Shown: piece by piece, positions 22,599 to 35,200 of the stretch | Numbering within the stretch: the first letter of the stretch is position 1 | How the letters are laid out: every line of letters starts with the position of its first letter | From: Uloborus plumipes | Lineage: Eukaryota; Arthropoda; Arachnida; Araneae; Uloboridae | Length of the DNA stretch: 64,000 nucleotides | Reading direction: 5' to 3' | Assembly: GCA_038373865.1 (NCBI GenBank) | Contig: JAXGGA010002836.1 | Span: forward strand, 49,604 to 113,603 | Position numbers and translations under genes: made by a program | Notes under the pieces: model-generated | What the model saw: only the letters and a program-made list of their open reading frames with translations | The model's database searches: none | Told to the model about the DNA's origin: nothing

Positions 22599-22603
22599 GG
22601 GGC

Positions 22604-23721
22604 TTTGACTATGTTACTATAGTATGGTTTGGTACTTTAAGAATTTTCCATTTTTTTAAACACTGAAATTGTAATTATAATGCCATATATTTAAAAACCC
22701 TTATTTTCTAACTTAGTTTCTACGAACATAGTACGTTTAAATTTTTAAATTCTTGGAATGTTTTGTAAAGTCATTTTGTTATGCTTTCCATTGACCATGC
22801 AGTTGAATGAGAGCTAAATTTGTTGTTGTTACTTTTATCTCTTTAATATGAATAAATGTTAGCACTAATAATTGTGTAAGATAAATGTATATATTTTTTT
22901 AATTGTAGGGATCGTCTGTGATGGTTTGCTTAACATTTGTGAGATTTGACGATTGCTCAAAAATATACTTCTAGCGAATGCGGGTTAGGTGAGCATTTTT
23001 CCGTAAACTTATGTTATTTAAAACGAATCGATGCAATAAATTAAGTTCATTATTTACTGCATTTAATATTAACTTTAATTATAATTTGTTTGCTGTTGAA
23101 TTCTGCAGAGCGTTATTTTTTTCTTACCGCAGTTTTACAGTATACGTACTAAAGTGTGACGGAATATAAAACTGCTATATTTCCAGAGCTCTCAGTGAGG
23201 TAAATTGAGATGGGCAGAGTAGACCTAGCCCACGTGGGCTTTTGCAACACTGAGATTAGTTTAGTTTATTCCTAATAATTAAATTCGTAGTACAAAGTTT
23301 TTAAAGGTGCTAAGTATGCATAATTTCAGTTTTTAAAGATAGTATATCAATTTATTAAAGATTAAATTGCCCAACAGACAATTCAGCAGTCCTTAGGTTT
23401 TGTAAAAAATAAGACTCTCTAAAAAGAAACAGTAAAATCCTGTATACATTTCGCAATTAGATTGTAATTTTGGAACTGCCTTTCCTCTTTCGGTTTCTTC
23501 TGTCACCTTCGCAAACTGTGACTGAACTAATGAATTTCAAAAGTTGAAATCTTATAAAAATACCAATGAACAAGCTGAATTCAAAAAACTAATGGAGTAC
23601 GATTAAAGCAGGGGAAAATTTGTTTTAATAAAACTGAACAAAAGTTTTTTGTTGAGTTTTATTATATTTTTCAGTCCGTTTATAAAGTTATTGCAATTAA
23701 GAAATGTCGTTTGGAGAAAAC
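22604..23721. other. Unassigned sequence
   Basis: AT-rich sequence. No gene or repeat boundary was recognised. Confidence 0.5.
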
Positions 23722-24202
23722 CCTCTTTATTCGATTCCCTCGCCACTCTTTACAAAAAAAAAAAAAAATGGCCGGCGTCACTATATGCTAAGCAAAACGA
23801 AAATAATATTATTAAAATAGGGTCACAAGTCAAAATTTATAAAGATCTTTTTATGAAGATACTTTTGCTCTTAATATTAAAATAGTTTTTGGTAAATTAT
23901 TTTTAAATAAAGTTAGAATAATTTTAATCAGGATTATATGTCCCTAAAATGTACCATGAGCCTCTTTATTCGATTCCCTCGCCACTCTTTACAAAAAAAA
24001 AAAAAAAAAATGGCCGGCGTCACTATATGCTAAGCAAAACGAAAATAATATTATTAAAATAGGGTCACAAGTCAAAATTTATAAAGATCTTTTTATGAAG
24101 ATACTTTTGCTCTTAATATTAAAATAGTTTTTGGTAAATTATTTTTAAATAAAGTTAGAATAATTTTAATCAGGATTATATGTCCCTAAAATGTACCATG
24201 AG
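23722..24202. repeat. Tandem duplication, two units of 239 and 242 bp
   Basis: Unit 1 (23722-23960) and unit 2 (23961-24202) are almost identical and differ mainly in the length of an internal poly-A run (about 15 versus 18). The first seven bases of a third unit (CCTCTTA-like) follow. The frame at 23649-23885 overlaps it and is not coding. Confidence 0.95.
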
Positions 24203-27200
24203 CCTCTTAAATTGTACCAGTATAAGAAATGGAGAAAAAAAATTTAACTAGGCAGTTGTTTTATAAGATTCACAAGTAATATTTTTTTTTTGACTTTGGA
24301 ACCTTTTCACATTATTACACACCAGTGTATCACGAGCTACGCTATTTGAAGACCGATTGAAATTCATCTTCGTAGCCTTAATACCAAAATCTTTGCTTTT
24401 TTCACTGATAAAGTGTAACACAGAGCTTTATGATAGTTTTTATGAATGAGAATCAATATAGGCAGTCGTTTCCTTCCAATTTTGGGTGATATTAAAGTAG
24501 ATAAGCTATGAGATGAAGCTAATCATTTATAATTGCCGTAATAATGTTTACCATATACTGCTTATAGTTGCAGAAATACTGTCAAGTGGATTATCTGAAA
24601 AATTTTGGAAAAAAAAACAATTCTACTTTTTTATCGTGTAAGAATTTGCATTTCAAGTTTTGTTGGCTAGTGTCAAGTAAGCATTTTTAACGTAAAAACA
24701 ACTTTTTAGAAATAATTCGTTAAACGATTTTTTGCCTTTGAAATTCTCGAATTTAATGTACTATATTTCATGTTTTTCATTTCTAGTCACGTATACCAAG
24801 ATTCATTATTTGTCCATTTGTTTGGAGATGATTTATAGTAAGTTAGAACTCTTCACTTTAATAGGTATACCTATTACGATTTCTTTCTAATACACATGAC
24901 CTTCTCTTCGCTATAACAAATGCTTGACTCTTTTCACTCCACTAAATAATAAGGTCTTGTATATATAAGTTACCCTTGTTATAACATCCTTCGAACATAT
25001 CATTGCTTCTGGCAAAACAAAGGGATACAATCTTTTCTTTTCAAACATAGTAGCACATTGCTTCTCAGTACTGTACTGTTTTCCCAATAGTTCTTCCCAT
25101 ATTATAATTGTATTGATTTATCGCTCAATGTTGCTACCATTCAGAACTTCTTGACCAAAATGCAGATAACTTTCTAGTTTTTCTTCTTTTCAATTGATAT
25201 TTATATGTATCTTTGTTTTTTTAGGCATTTAAACAGTTATTTCTCTGCTTAGAGTTTCGGCTTACCCTACCATATGTTCTTTGGAATACTTAATTTACAC
25301 CCCCCCTTCCTTCTGCTATTTACAACGAAAATATCTTCTAAAGAACCATATGGCTTATAAATTCTTTTTTTTTATTTTAATACTTACCTGATACCAGACT
25401 AATGCTCCGATTTTTTAATAGTACAAATAATTTAAAGGAAACTACATCTATTTTGTTAAAACTTGAGTTAGTTATTTCTGGAGTAAATTTAAACTTATTA
25501 TTTGCTTAAGTTTTGCATTTTTGTTCCAATGCTGGAGTTGACTATTTTGATGTAATATAATTTTGATTTTATACTACGAGATACTCCTAAAATAATGATG
25601 AGTCATATTTGTGTATTTTTTTAATATAAATTATGACCAGAATTTAAAACTGACGCAAGCTGCAAGTTATCTCTAAATCTAGGGTTAAGGTAGAACTACA
25701 TATATGTACCTACACCCCGGTTAGGACATCTGGAGTTTCTTCCTTGTTTTGAGCTCATCAATCTACAATATTCAATAACCGAGCTAAAGACAGATATTCT
25801 CCTCTTAAAGTCGAAATCTCACACAAACTGATGGCTAGAACGATTTAAGCACAACAGCGATGAGGTCGCAAGAGGTCATGCCTCCGAAGAATGATGTTTA
25901 GAAAGAGTTGTAACAGTTTTGTTATCCAAAGCAAAATTTTTCCGCCGGATTTGGATGTTATAACAGAGCTATCTGTATATGGATGCAATGCGGGCTATGG
26001 GGGTTAGTATTCCTCTCTCGAGTTTTAGGGCTTCCCAATACACCATTGATACAAATTCAATAAAATCAATAACATAATTGTTCGTTCTTGAACCAAATAG
26101 AACCGAATACTTGAAACGCAAATTTTAAGGGGAAAAGTCCTCAACCCTTTTCTTTCCTTTAATGTAATTGAAAAGTGGCCTGAACTTATTTTGTAGCTCG
26201 TTGTGCTATTATTGCGATCATTGGACATCGTAAATCGAATTCTGTATTTAAAAAAAAGCTATGGTAGATTTTTGACATCTGAAAAAAGGATGCTGAAATC
26301 CACTCAAAATCATTTTTAAGGAAAAATGAATATAGAGGTATAGAATATTCTTTTTACTATTACATATTTCAAATTAAAATTCTCCCTAATTCGAGAGAGT
26401 AGCAGAATTCAGATCAAGATCTAACAAATTTAATGATTAAGGGAAATTCCTACAGTTGAAAAAGAAGATTGTTAGAATTTGCGTATTTTCAAACAGTCAA
26501 ATTAATAATGTCCTTTTTGGTGAACTTTAAGGTTACTTTCCACTCTACTTTGATCTTCAGTTTAGTGTATGAAATTGTTTCCTCTCTCCATTTCCAATGC
26601 ATGCAACGTTTATGAATGAGATTTTGAAAGAATGTTCTCATAAAATGTTTATAACTTTGCGTTCCTGTGTTATGTGCTGATATTTTCCCTTTATATAAAA
26701 ATTATTGGTAGTACATTACTTACTCCTCGTTTTGGTGTGAAAATATGAAAAAGAGTAAATGAATTTAAATAGGTTCATTATTTTCAATTAAAATTTTTCC
26801 ATTTGCAAATTTCTTTCAACAATATCTTGTTAATGGTTTTTTTCAATCGTCTTAAAAGATTTTAAAAAATATATTTAATAACCAATACATTGGAGCATGA
26901 GTAAGCGAGAGCAGTAGAAATGCAGGGAAGAATCTAAATGCAATTGCAAATTACTTTAACATTTATTAAGTCAAAAAATGCTTCCAGTTTCAATTAAACT
27001 AATTTTATTAGTCAAGCATTTCAACAAATTAAAAGAATGAACAAATTGTAAAACTTTTAAAAATATATTTTACTTTGAAATCTCTTAAGCAACGAATGAC
27101 TGTATATTACTTTGAAAGACAAAGATGCAGTTTTAGAGAATGTAATTCGGATTCTAAATTGCTTCACTAGTAGCAGCAAGTGTTGCCTTTGTCTTTATCC

Positions 27201-27790
27201 TCTTGCATGGAAGTGGTTACATTTTTCTTTTAGTGCCATTTCACTCTTTAATGTTTTATTAGAACTCTTAACGAATTAACCATTGTTTTACATTTTCCGT
27301 AGGAGTAATCTTGTTTCCATTCTTTTGCATCTATTCATAGAAACTTTAATGGCACTTTGATATCTTAAAACTTTGAATTGGTTTACATAAAATTATGAAA
27401 AAGTCTTTAGTGATACGTATGGTTCAACAACAGCTTTGTTGAAACGTTTTTGTCACTTATTTTCTCTCAAATTTGTACAAAATATAGCCAAGTAAAAAAA
27501 AGACCTAACATTTATATATTTTTAAAACTAATTAATATGTTTTCTGAATTAATCATCAAGATGTTACAACATATATATAAACTATTTTTGTATTTTAAAA
27601 ACTAGACTATTAGTAATGACTACTAGGTTATATAAGAAAGATATTCAGATTTCTTTAGAATTTATCTTAACAAGTGTGTTGTTAACAAATTTGCTTGATT
27701 ACTAGGGCATGGTGACTTCGTTTAATCATAAATTTATTTTAGATGAGATTAATTTCTTCAATTCACTGCAAGAAATGAACTGTTGTTTTT
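24203..27790. other. Unassigned sequence
   Basis: About 3.6 kb of AT-rich DNA without recognised genes, RNA genes or transposon ends. The minus-strand frame at 26025-26228 has no motif. Confidence 0.5.
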
Positions 27791-27801
27791 ACAGTATAAT
27801 A

Positions 27802-28898
27802 CACAGTCCAGTCACATTAATGTGACCACTTGTCAAAAGCCTGAAAAACCACTTTTCGCAGAGCGGACTGCTGCGAGACGTGTAGGAAGAGATTTATTTC
27901 AGGCCCCGAAGGTGTTCACTGGTAGTTTGAGCCATGCCGACTCCAATCCTGTGGCCAGCTGGGCTAGATTACGCGGATGAGGATCCATGGAGCGAACAAC
28001 CCGATCGAGATGGTCCTACACATTCTCGATTCTGTTTGAATAAGGAGAGTTTGCTGGCCAAGGAAGAAGGGTGGTGCTCTTCGAGCCACGCACGTACACT
28101 GGCAGCTGTATGGCACTTCGTATTGTCCTGCTGGGAGATGCCATCATCCTGAAGTAAAACATTGCACATATAGGGGTGGACATGGTCCTCAAAGACAGAT
28201 GCGTACTTGTAGAAATTCATTGTGCTTTCCACAAGGATGAATGAGCCCAGAAAATGCCAGTAAAACATTCCCCAGCCCATAATGCTCCCGTCTTCAGCTT
28301 GGACCGTTTCGGCAATGGTTGAGGGTGTTTGGTTTCAGAGGTTTCACGCCTTATATGCCGTCGATGGAAAGTAGTTAGCATAGCTGCATGAACCAGTTTT
28401 GTGCTTCGGGAGCGGAGACACAGCAACGTCCGCTAAATAATAGTTTGGGAGATGACGTTGGTAACCTCTTGGTTCATCTGGGGGGTCAGTTGCTCAACGG
28501 TAGCCCGTCTATCAACCCAAACGCATCTCCACAGCCTTTTTCGCCTCTGTCATCTATGGCTTCTCTTGCACCACATTTTCCACGTCGCTGATTTTTGACA
28601 GTCCCATTTTGCCATGCACGGTACACTTTTACCACGATGGCAAGCGAACAGTTCAAAAACTCAGCCATTTTGGAAATGCTTCCAATCTTGGCCCGAAAGC
28701 CAATGATTATGCCCTTTTGGACGTCAGATAAATGGCCCCGCTATTGCATTATGCCAATAATAGAAATGGTTTCCAAAGCCCTCAGACACCCTTTATACAC
28801 ACTCAACTGCATTGTGCTATCAAGTGCCTTTTGTGATTGGTAATTTGACGTCGACGTCGAAAGTACGTGGTGGTCACATTAATGTGACTGGGTTGTGT
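27802..28898 (-). mobile_element. Tc1-like (DD34E) transposon, defective
   Basis: The terminal inverted repeats of about 28 bp share the core GTCACATTAATGTGACCAC (27802-27829 and 28871-28898, two mismatches). They are flanked by TA on each side. A transposase remnant occupies the minus strand between them. The neighbouring paralogous repeat at 29039 shows the empty TA site. Confidence 0.92.
27960..28750 (-). pseudogene. Tc1-like transposase, frameshifted
   Basis: Reading right to left, the N-terminal helix-turn-helix lies near 28750-28600, where GFRAKIGSISKMAEFLNCSL precedes KVYRAWQNGTVK. A DDE block follows with WGMFYWHFLG near 28270 and the catalytic-Asp motif QQDNTKCH near 28110. In another frame comes the end SPYSNRIENV (usual SPDxNPIEN), keeping the catalytic Glu, with a stop in place of the usual Trp. 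At least two frameshifts and one stop break the gene. The enzyme cut and pasted the element at TA sites; this copy is dead. Confidence 0.82.
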
Positions 28899-29185
28899 AC
28901 TTACAGCCGAGGTTCCAATTTAAAACTATAAAATGCACAGTAATAAACTGCAAAACTAGCAATTTCATAGTTTATTGCTGTGAAGTTAGACATTTTAGTT
29001 CTTTTCCAAGAATTTAGCTGTACTATACTGTAAAAACAACAGTATAATACTTGCAGCAGAGGTTCCAGTTTAAAACTCTAAAATACACGGTAATAAACTG
29101 TAAAATTAGCAATTTTGCAGTTTATTACTGTAAATCAGCAATTTTAATTTAGTACTGTAAAATTAGCTGTATTATATTGTAACAA

Positions 29186-30317
29186 GAAGTTCTGTCAAGA
29201 ACAAAACGAGCCTACTTTCCCGTACATCGGCATCGGCATTCTAGCATCTGATCAATATTCTCTTGAATATCTGAAACTGAAAATTATGTCAAACATACCT
29301 TTTTAGCACTTAAATCTGATTTCTAAAAGCAAAATATACCGACCGACACACAAATTCCCCATCTCGATAACCTACTTTCAAGTTTTTAATTTTTCGATAT
29401 TTCTTTCTTTTTTTCTTTTTTTGTTTTTTTTCTTTTGTTTCTTTTTGACTTTGTTTTGGACTTGGCGATATTTTTTAGATGCATTAAGCCACTTTTAATA
29501 CTTTTTTCGTCTCTTTTATTCTTAATGGGAAAGTAGGCTAAAAACGACATTCATTTTTACAGTGTTGAGCTGATAACTGATCAATAAATTAATAAACGAG
29601 AAAAAAGTTCATCAAGTTCAATGTATGTTTGGCAAAGGGTTAAAGGTGTATTATACAGAAATATACCTTAACATGTTTGACGTCTCAAAACGTCGAAGTT
29701 TGAATACGTTTATGAGTCAACGTATTGAGAGCACCGATGCTTTAGTATGCATTTCAAGTACAGAAATTTGAGTATAGGACAAAAACTGTGAACTACAAGC
29801 AATTTTCCAAGCATAAGATTAAATTGGTTTAATATCCTGGAATTGCACATAACAGAGCCCGATCTACGTACAGAACTCCCCCCTGACGACTTCAATGAAA
29901 TTACTCAGATGAGGATTCAATAAAAATATATCCTCTCTATGCCATCCTGCTATACGTAGGTTATTGAGCGATATACACAAAAAGGTGACACTTGTTGGGG
30001 CAATGTATTTGGGAAAAAAAGAAAAGAAATACGTTTGATTACCTTTTACCAAACGGAGGAAAAAACAAAACGCTTCAGAACTATCATGTATAAAAATATA
30101 ATTTCAACATATTTTCAATTTTATTGTCAACATTAAAGTTTTTCTGCATAAATAAGTGAACGTTGCATTGTTTTTTGGACTTATTATATATTCAAAAAAA
30201 AATAGAACGCATTTTTGGTTTTATTTCAAAATAGAAACCTGGAAGTATCAGTAGGATTTTAATTTTTGTCTATGTCACATATTTTTTTGTATCTTACTTA
30301 AGTTTTTAAACTGATAA
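29186..30317. other. Unassigned sequence
   Basis: It includes a T-rich polypyrimidine tract at about 29392-29452. No gene is recognised. Confidence 0.5.
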
Positions 30318-31914
30318 GGGTGAATATCAGGAAAAGTGCTAATTTAAGTCACAAATGAATTTCTCAAGCACTTCCAAATAAAAACCAAAAATTTTTTCTT
30401 TTCCATACAGTAAACTGCGTCACACATACAATTCATGACAAAATTTTCAGGTTTTACTTTAATTTGTGACAATAGAACTAACTCTTTTTATTGCCTAAAT
30501 GTCATGTCGGCAGCGCGTCACACATTCGAATCGCAAAGTTCAAAAAAATCCTGTGGATTATAAAACATCGCAGCAGAAACAAATACGAAAGGAAATAACG
30601 TGTTTTATGTTCAGCTATGACGATTGACTCTTGTATTTTAGATAAAATGAATTTAGATCGATGAAAAAAAGCAATTTCTGCTTGTCACAAGCTTTCATAA
30701 CATGACGAGTGAGCCAACTTTCGGAATGATAAAATCTAGACAAAACATTTTCAGGCGCCAAAAATTTACGCTGGGTGAAGCTCTAACATGTGATGTTTCA
30801 GTTCCGATAGAAAATTTTCACTTCAGCTGCATTAAATTACAGGTAAGATTTTTTCAATCTTGACTTTTCTGTTTCTACCAAATGAATTGTCATATCGGCA
30901 GCGGAAATTAAGACACAAAATAAAGTAATTTTTCAATTTATTTTTGCATAATGAAAAAGAAACCTATTGTCATGGGCACAATAAGGTGTTTTTATTTTCG
31001 AATATTTAATTAGGGATGTTCAGTTATCATATGGCGGGAAATTTGTCATGTCGGCAGCGCGGAAGTAGAAGGTATTTGTTACGAAACTGATGCGTGCGTT
31101 ACCGATTTTTTTTGCATAATTGTTTCTTCGTCTTATGAGTCTGTTGTGTTTTAAAGTACACAGATGGATTCCAGTGCATCGTTTTTCCTGCCAAATTTTC
31201 CCATTTTAGCAGTTTACTCATTATTTTTTAAATGCTTCAAAAACATGATTTTTTCCGCAAAATTTGAGCTTTCAAGCAAAATTATTGCTTTTTTGATCCT
31301 CTTTTCTTTTACATCAATATTCCGACCTTCGTTCGTAACTACTGCACCCAAAAATATAATTTTGTTTTAAAATGGAAAACGTACGAACATTTTAGTGAAA
31401 ATCACCCTCCCCCGCCAAACTCTGACTGTCCTGAATTAATTTCATTTTTAAAATTGTATTAATAATTTTATTTTATTTTGATTTTTTAATTTTTAACCTA
31501 TTTATCAGTTTGAAACAAACTTTGTCGCACTTATTTAGACTTTAGCTAACTTTTAATTAGTCTCTAATTTTATTTATAAAACAAAAAAGCGTCCAGGCTC
31601 TGAAAATATTATTATATTCTAAGTAATAATTATTTTATTTTTGAGCATAAAAGGTAGTGAAAGTGATGACTTTTATACACTAAGTGTAAAATCTGTAATA
31701 TTTGTCAGTTCGGTAGCATTTTCATCATGTCGGTAACGCTCAAAGACAACCCCCCCTAAAAGGGGGGTAAATGTTCACCTTGACCATGCCCGTAATTTTT
31801 AAAAAATATTGTTATTAATGTGTATTTGAAATACCCTATTAATTTAATTTTCTGAGTATCTTCAAAAATTGAAAATGTCCATGGTCAAATTGGCACTTTT
31901 CCTGATATTCACCC
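30318..31914. mobile_element. Motif-array element E1 (GTCATGTCGGCAGCG)
   Basis: The terminal inverted repeats GGGTGAATATCAGGAAAAGT and GC[T/C]AATTT (27 of 28 matches) bound 1597 bp and are flanked by ATAA on both sides (30314-30317 and 31915-31918). Inside, a 15-base word recurs in one orientation: GTCATGTCGGCAGCG at 30501, GTCATATCGGCAGCG at 30889, GTCATGTCGGCAGCG at 31045, and looser copies at 31704 and 31725. GCGTCACACAT-like words lie at 30418 and 30514, and a CCCCCC/GGGGGG hairpin at 31750-31767. No protein was recognised. Confidence 0.75.
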
Positions 31915-32059
31915 ATAAGCACTTTGCAATAGTTTTTAGTTTTACGTAAAGTACATCGATCCCTTATTTCTCATTCCAACTTAGCAACTTTGTAAAAATC
32001 ATTAAACAAAAGATATTGAACTGTTGAAAAATTTGTAACGAGAAAGTATATAATTTACC

Positions 32060-32240
32060 AAAGGTGCTTAATTTATTGATTAATGAGTTCATGTCATCAC
32101 CCGCATTAGGTAGCAGTAATCCATTAATCAATATAATTTAAATAACAGACAGAGATATTTAAAGGGTGATGAATGTTTGCTTTCAGAAGGGGTTATTAAT
32201 AAAGATTACAACGAAAAGAAGAATAAGAGATACTTCGCAT
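32060..32240. repeat. Dispersed repeat R1, copy 1
   Basis: It matches 42340-42560 in inverted orientation. Conserved blocks are ATTAGGTAGCAG, GATTAATGAGTTC, TGCTTTC and AAAGATTACAACG. The function is unknown. Confidence 0.6.
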
Positions 32241-35200
32241 CATTAAGGCTGTTAAAATTAACAGAGAGAGAGAGATGAAATATGCTTGTTGAGTAAAGCT
32301 TGCTTTATGTCGTGAAAAACAATTATGATAATTATTCCCAAACAAAAATGAGATTTTCTAATGGAAGGTAACAACTACACTGTTTACAAGGACTTTATTT
32401 GAACACGTTTCGCCTGAAATATGATTATCCAACATTATGTATCTATCGTTTGTCATGAAAGTGATAATTAGTTCTGATCTTTTTTACATTTTTTCCCGGC
32501 GTGTATGCATTTTTTACGAATAAATAAATTAATTTCAGTAACTATTTTCCCAAGTGTTGTCATCAATGCTTTTTTTTTACATATTTATTGTTTACCTTTC
32601 AATGATAAATTAAAATATTCCCATTTTCCATTAAAAGAAAATTAACAAATTAAGTTTTTCTTTATTTTTTTTTTGAAAAATTATATTTGTACTTCGAAGG
32701 TATAACGTGACCACGGAGGTAAACGGAGGTAACGTGACCACGGAGGACTGGTAAACTTGAAGCCGAAATGTACCACTTTATTGTGTAATAGCTAAGTTAA
32801 ACGAGATCGAGTGAACAGCAAAAAATTCACTGAGTGTTTGTTATTTTGCTGATTTTACTTATTATAAAAATAAGTGGTCCATGGCTTTTGCATTTTTTTT
32901 AATCGTCAAAGAAAATGTTCACAAACGAGGCTAGTTTTATGTCATTATACAAATCATTTCAGAGCACAAAAAATCAGAACATTATTATTACAATATTTGA
33001 AATCAAAACAAACTTACTGAAGTTACTCGTAAATAACGTAATTACATCCTATGTAAATTATTTTCGTTAATCCGGTAACAAGTTATTTAACTCCAAGTAT
33101 TAAATAATTATTTTATGTGTTGAGGCTCAGATACAGTGCATATTGCAATGTAAAATAGATAGTGCATACATGAAACAAGAGACACTATTCTCTTTGCTCG
33201 CTCTTTCACGTTACTGAAGTTATTTTCCTGGATGGACGATGGATAAAAATTTATTTTGGATAGCGTACAGTAGCAGGAAGTTTGAAACGAAACATTGCAT
33301 AAAATAACATAATTATTTAAATATAGCCATAAAAATTAAATTGACTTTCTAATATGTAAGGCATTTCATACATAAGACATTTCAATACATAAGACATTTC
33401 TAACCAAAATGGGGGTATTTTTTGTACTATTGGTGAGTTCAGGAGAATAAAAGCATGAGGTGGATAAAGCTTTTCAATTAAAAACAAAGTTTTGGTTCAC
33501 TTATAATGACGTGACTTTGAATAAAAAAAACGTAGCATTTAAGTAGATACATATATACAAAATATGTATTTTTTGAACAAAACAGTGCGCAAGTACAGGT
33601 TTACAAATGAAAATTGAAATGACCTCTAACATTAAAAAATATTAATGAAAATTGAAATGCCCGCTAATATTGAAAAATCTAAAAGCATTATATAGTTCTA
33701 GATGCAAAAAAAAAAAAAAAAAAAAAAAAGAAAGAAAAAAAGATTGAAACAAATTTAGGTATATATATTATTGACTTTATGGGACAGCAATTACCTTTAC
33801 CTATTCACTGTATTTAAAATAAATAAATCCTTTCCATTGCAATTTACCAACAAATCAACATAAAATACTTTCTATTTCTAGAAAAGCATTCAATTTTTTC
33901 TACTCTTGTCATTGGAGCTATTCACCACATTTAACGTCTGGTGCAAACAACCACTCAACTCTCAAGCAGACTTAACTAAAAGCAAAAATACTGCTAACAT
34001 ACTTTCACTAAAAATGAATTCTTGAAAGGAAACGGTTTTTCGGTATTTTTTACTTCTCCATTTACACTTCGTTGCATTACTCGATAGCGTTTAATGCTTT
34101 AGTGGTTAATAAAGTGTAAGAATTATTTTGACTGAACTACTTCGCTTCATAAGAATGCTTGATGCCTAATGGATCTTTTACTTAAGAGATGGAAAGGGGA
34201 TAAAAAAACCCTTAATACAAAAGCACTAAATCATTCTGAGGATTGTCTTTGTATGCCTTTCCCTCGAAGTATTTTCATTTTTATTTCCTTTTGCATGAAT
34301 GTTGCATTAAGATGTTTATGTGTTTTATAGGCAGAGTGAACTGGGGGTAGAAGATACAATAAAAGTGATTAAATATGCAGCTTTAAATTTTTTGTCTGCT
34401 TCTTTTCGCACGATTAATTTCAAACTATTTCCCCGTTCTTTTAATTGATTGAAACGTCTCGTATTTTATCAACAAATAAATTTAGTGTACAATCACGAGG
34501 GGAAAAAAAAGTGTTGAAAGTATAAGTGTATGCAATAATCTGCGGTAAATGTTTTTATTTACTTGCTGAGTTTTGTGTGGTTGTGTTGTAAAATAATTAC
34601 CATAGAAACATTTCAAAGCTAATGTAGTATAATTAGTACATTTTTTACGTCAAAGCATTGGATCACTATGTTTTTTAGAATAGTTTTGTTGATTTATTTT
34701 GTTGTTGGAGAATGCTGAAGTCAAGAAAAAAAAATAATTGCACAGCTGTTAAACGAATGGTTAATACATGAACCATAAAAAAGGATAACTTATTTTCGGT
34801 AGTTCTAGCCATTTCAGGATTTAAATTTTCACTAAGGTGTATAACTAATTCAGAAACAAATTATGCAGCTTTCAAAGCTTATGAAACGCTGTCAGTTTCT
34901 TGAATAGTATTTAAAAAACATTTGAAAGGTTATCTTGTTGATTTGGAATAGAGTATAGAAAAGATATAAATGACATTAACTAAAAGAAACCTGCATTTAA
35001 ACTTCTGGTGCACGAAAAACAATTGTTCAAGTTAATGTTTTTTTTTCCTTATAGATGGGAAAAAAAATATATTGTTTTTTGTAGGGCCTGTGACTTCAAT
35101 ATAAGAAAATAAGGCACAAGAAGAGCAATGAATTATAACTTGAAAGTGTATTTTTTATTTAATTAGTAACTAAAAAACAGTCAAGATCAGCGACATTCTC

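Larger units (their letters stand above)
27791..29185. repeat. Tandem pair of ACTGTAAA-rich repeats; the first is split by the Tc1 element
   Basis: The word ACAGTATAATAC, followed by GCAG or ACAG and then GAGGTTCC and AGTTTAAAACT, occurs at 29039 onward as an uninterrupted unit of about 150 bp. In the first unit it is interrupted at its TA by the Tc1-like element (27791-27801, resuming at 28899). Inverted TAATAAACTG/CAGTTTATT words recur inside each unit. Confidence 0.75.

Noticed and set aside
27783..28843. Plus-strand frames over the Tc1-like element
   Set aside because: They are shadows of the transposase, which is on the minus strand.
31164..31370. 68-codon plus-strand frame in E1
   Set aside because: Hydrophobic low-complexity translation of AT-rich filler with no match to the protein fragments in E2-E4.
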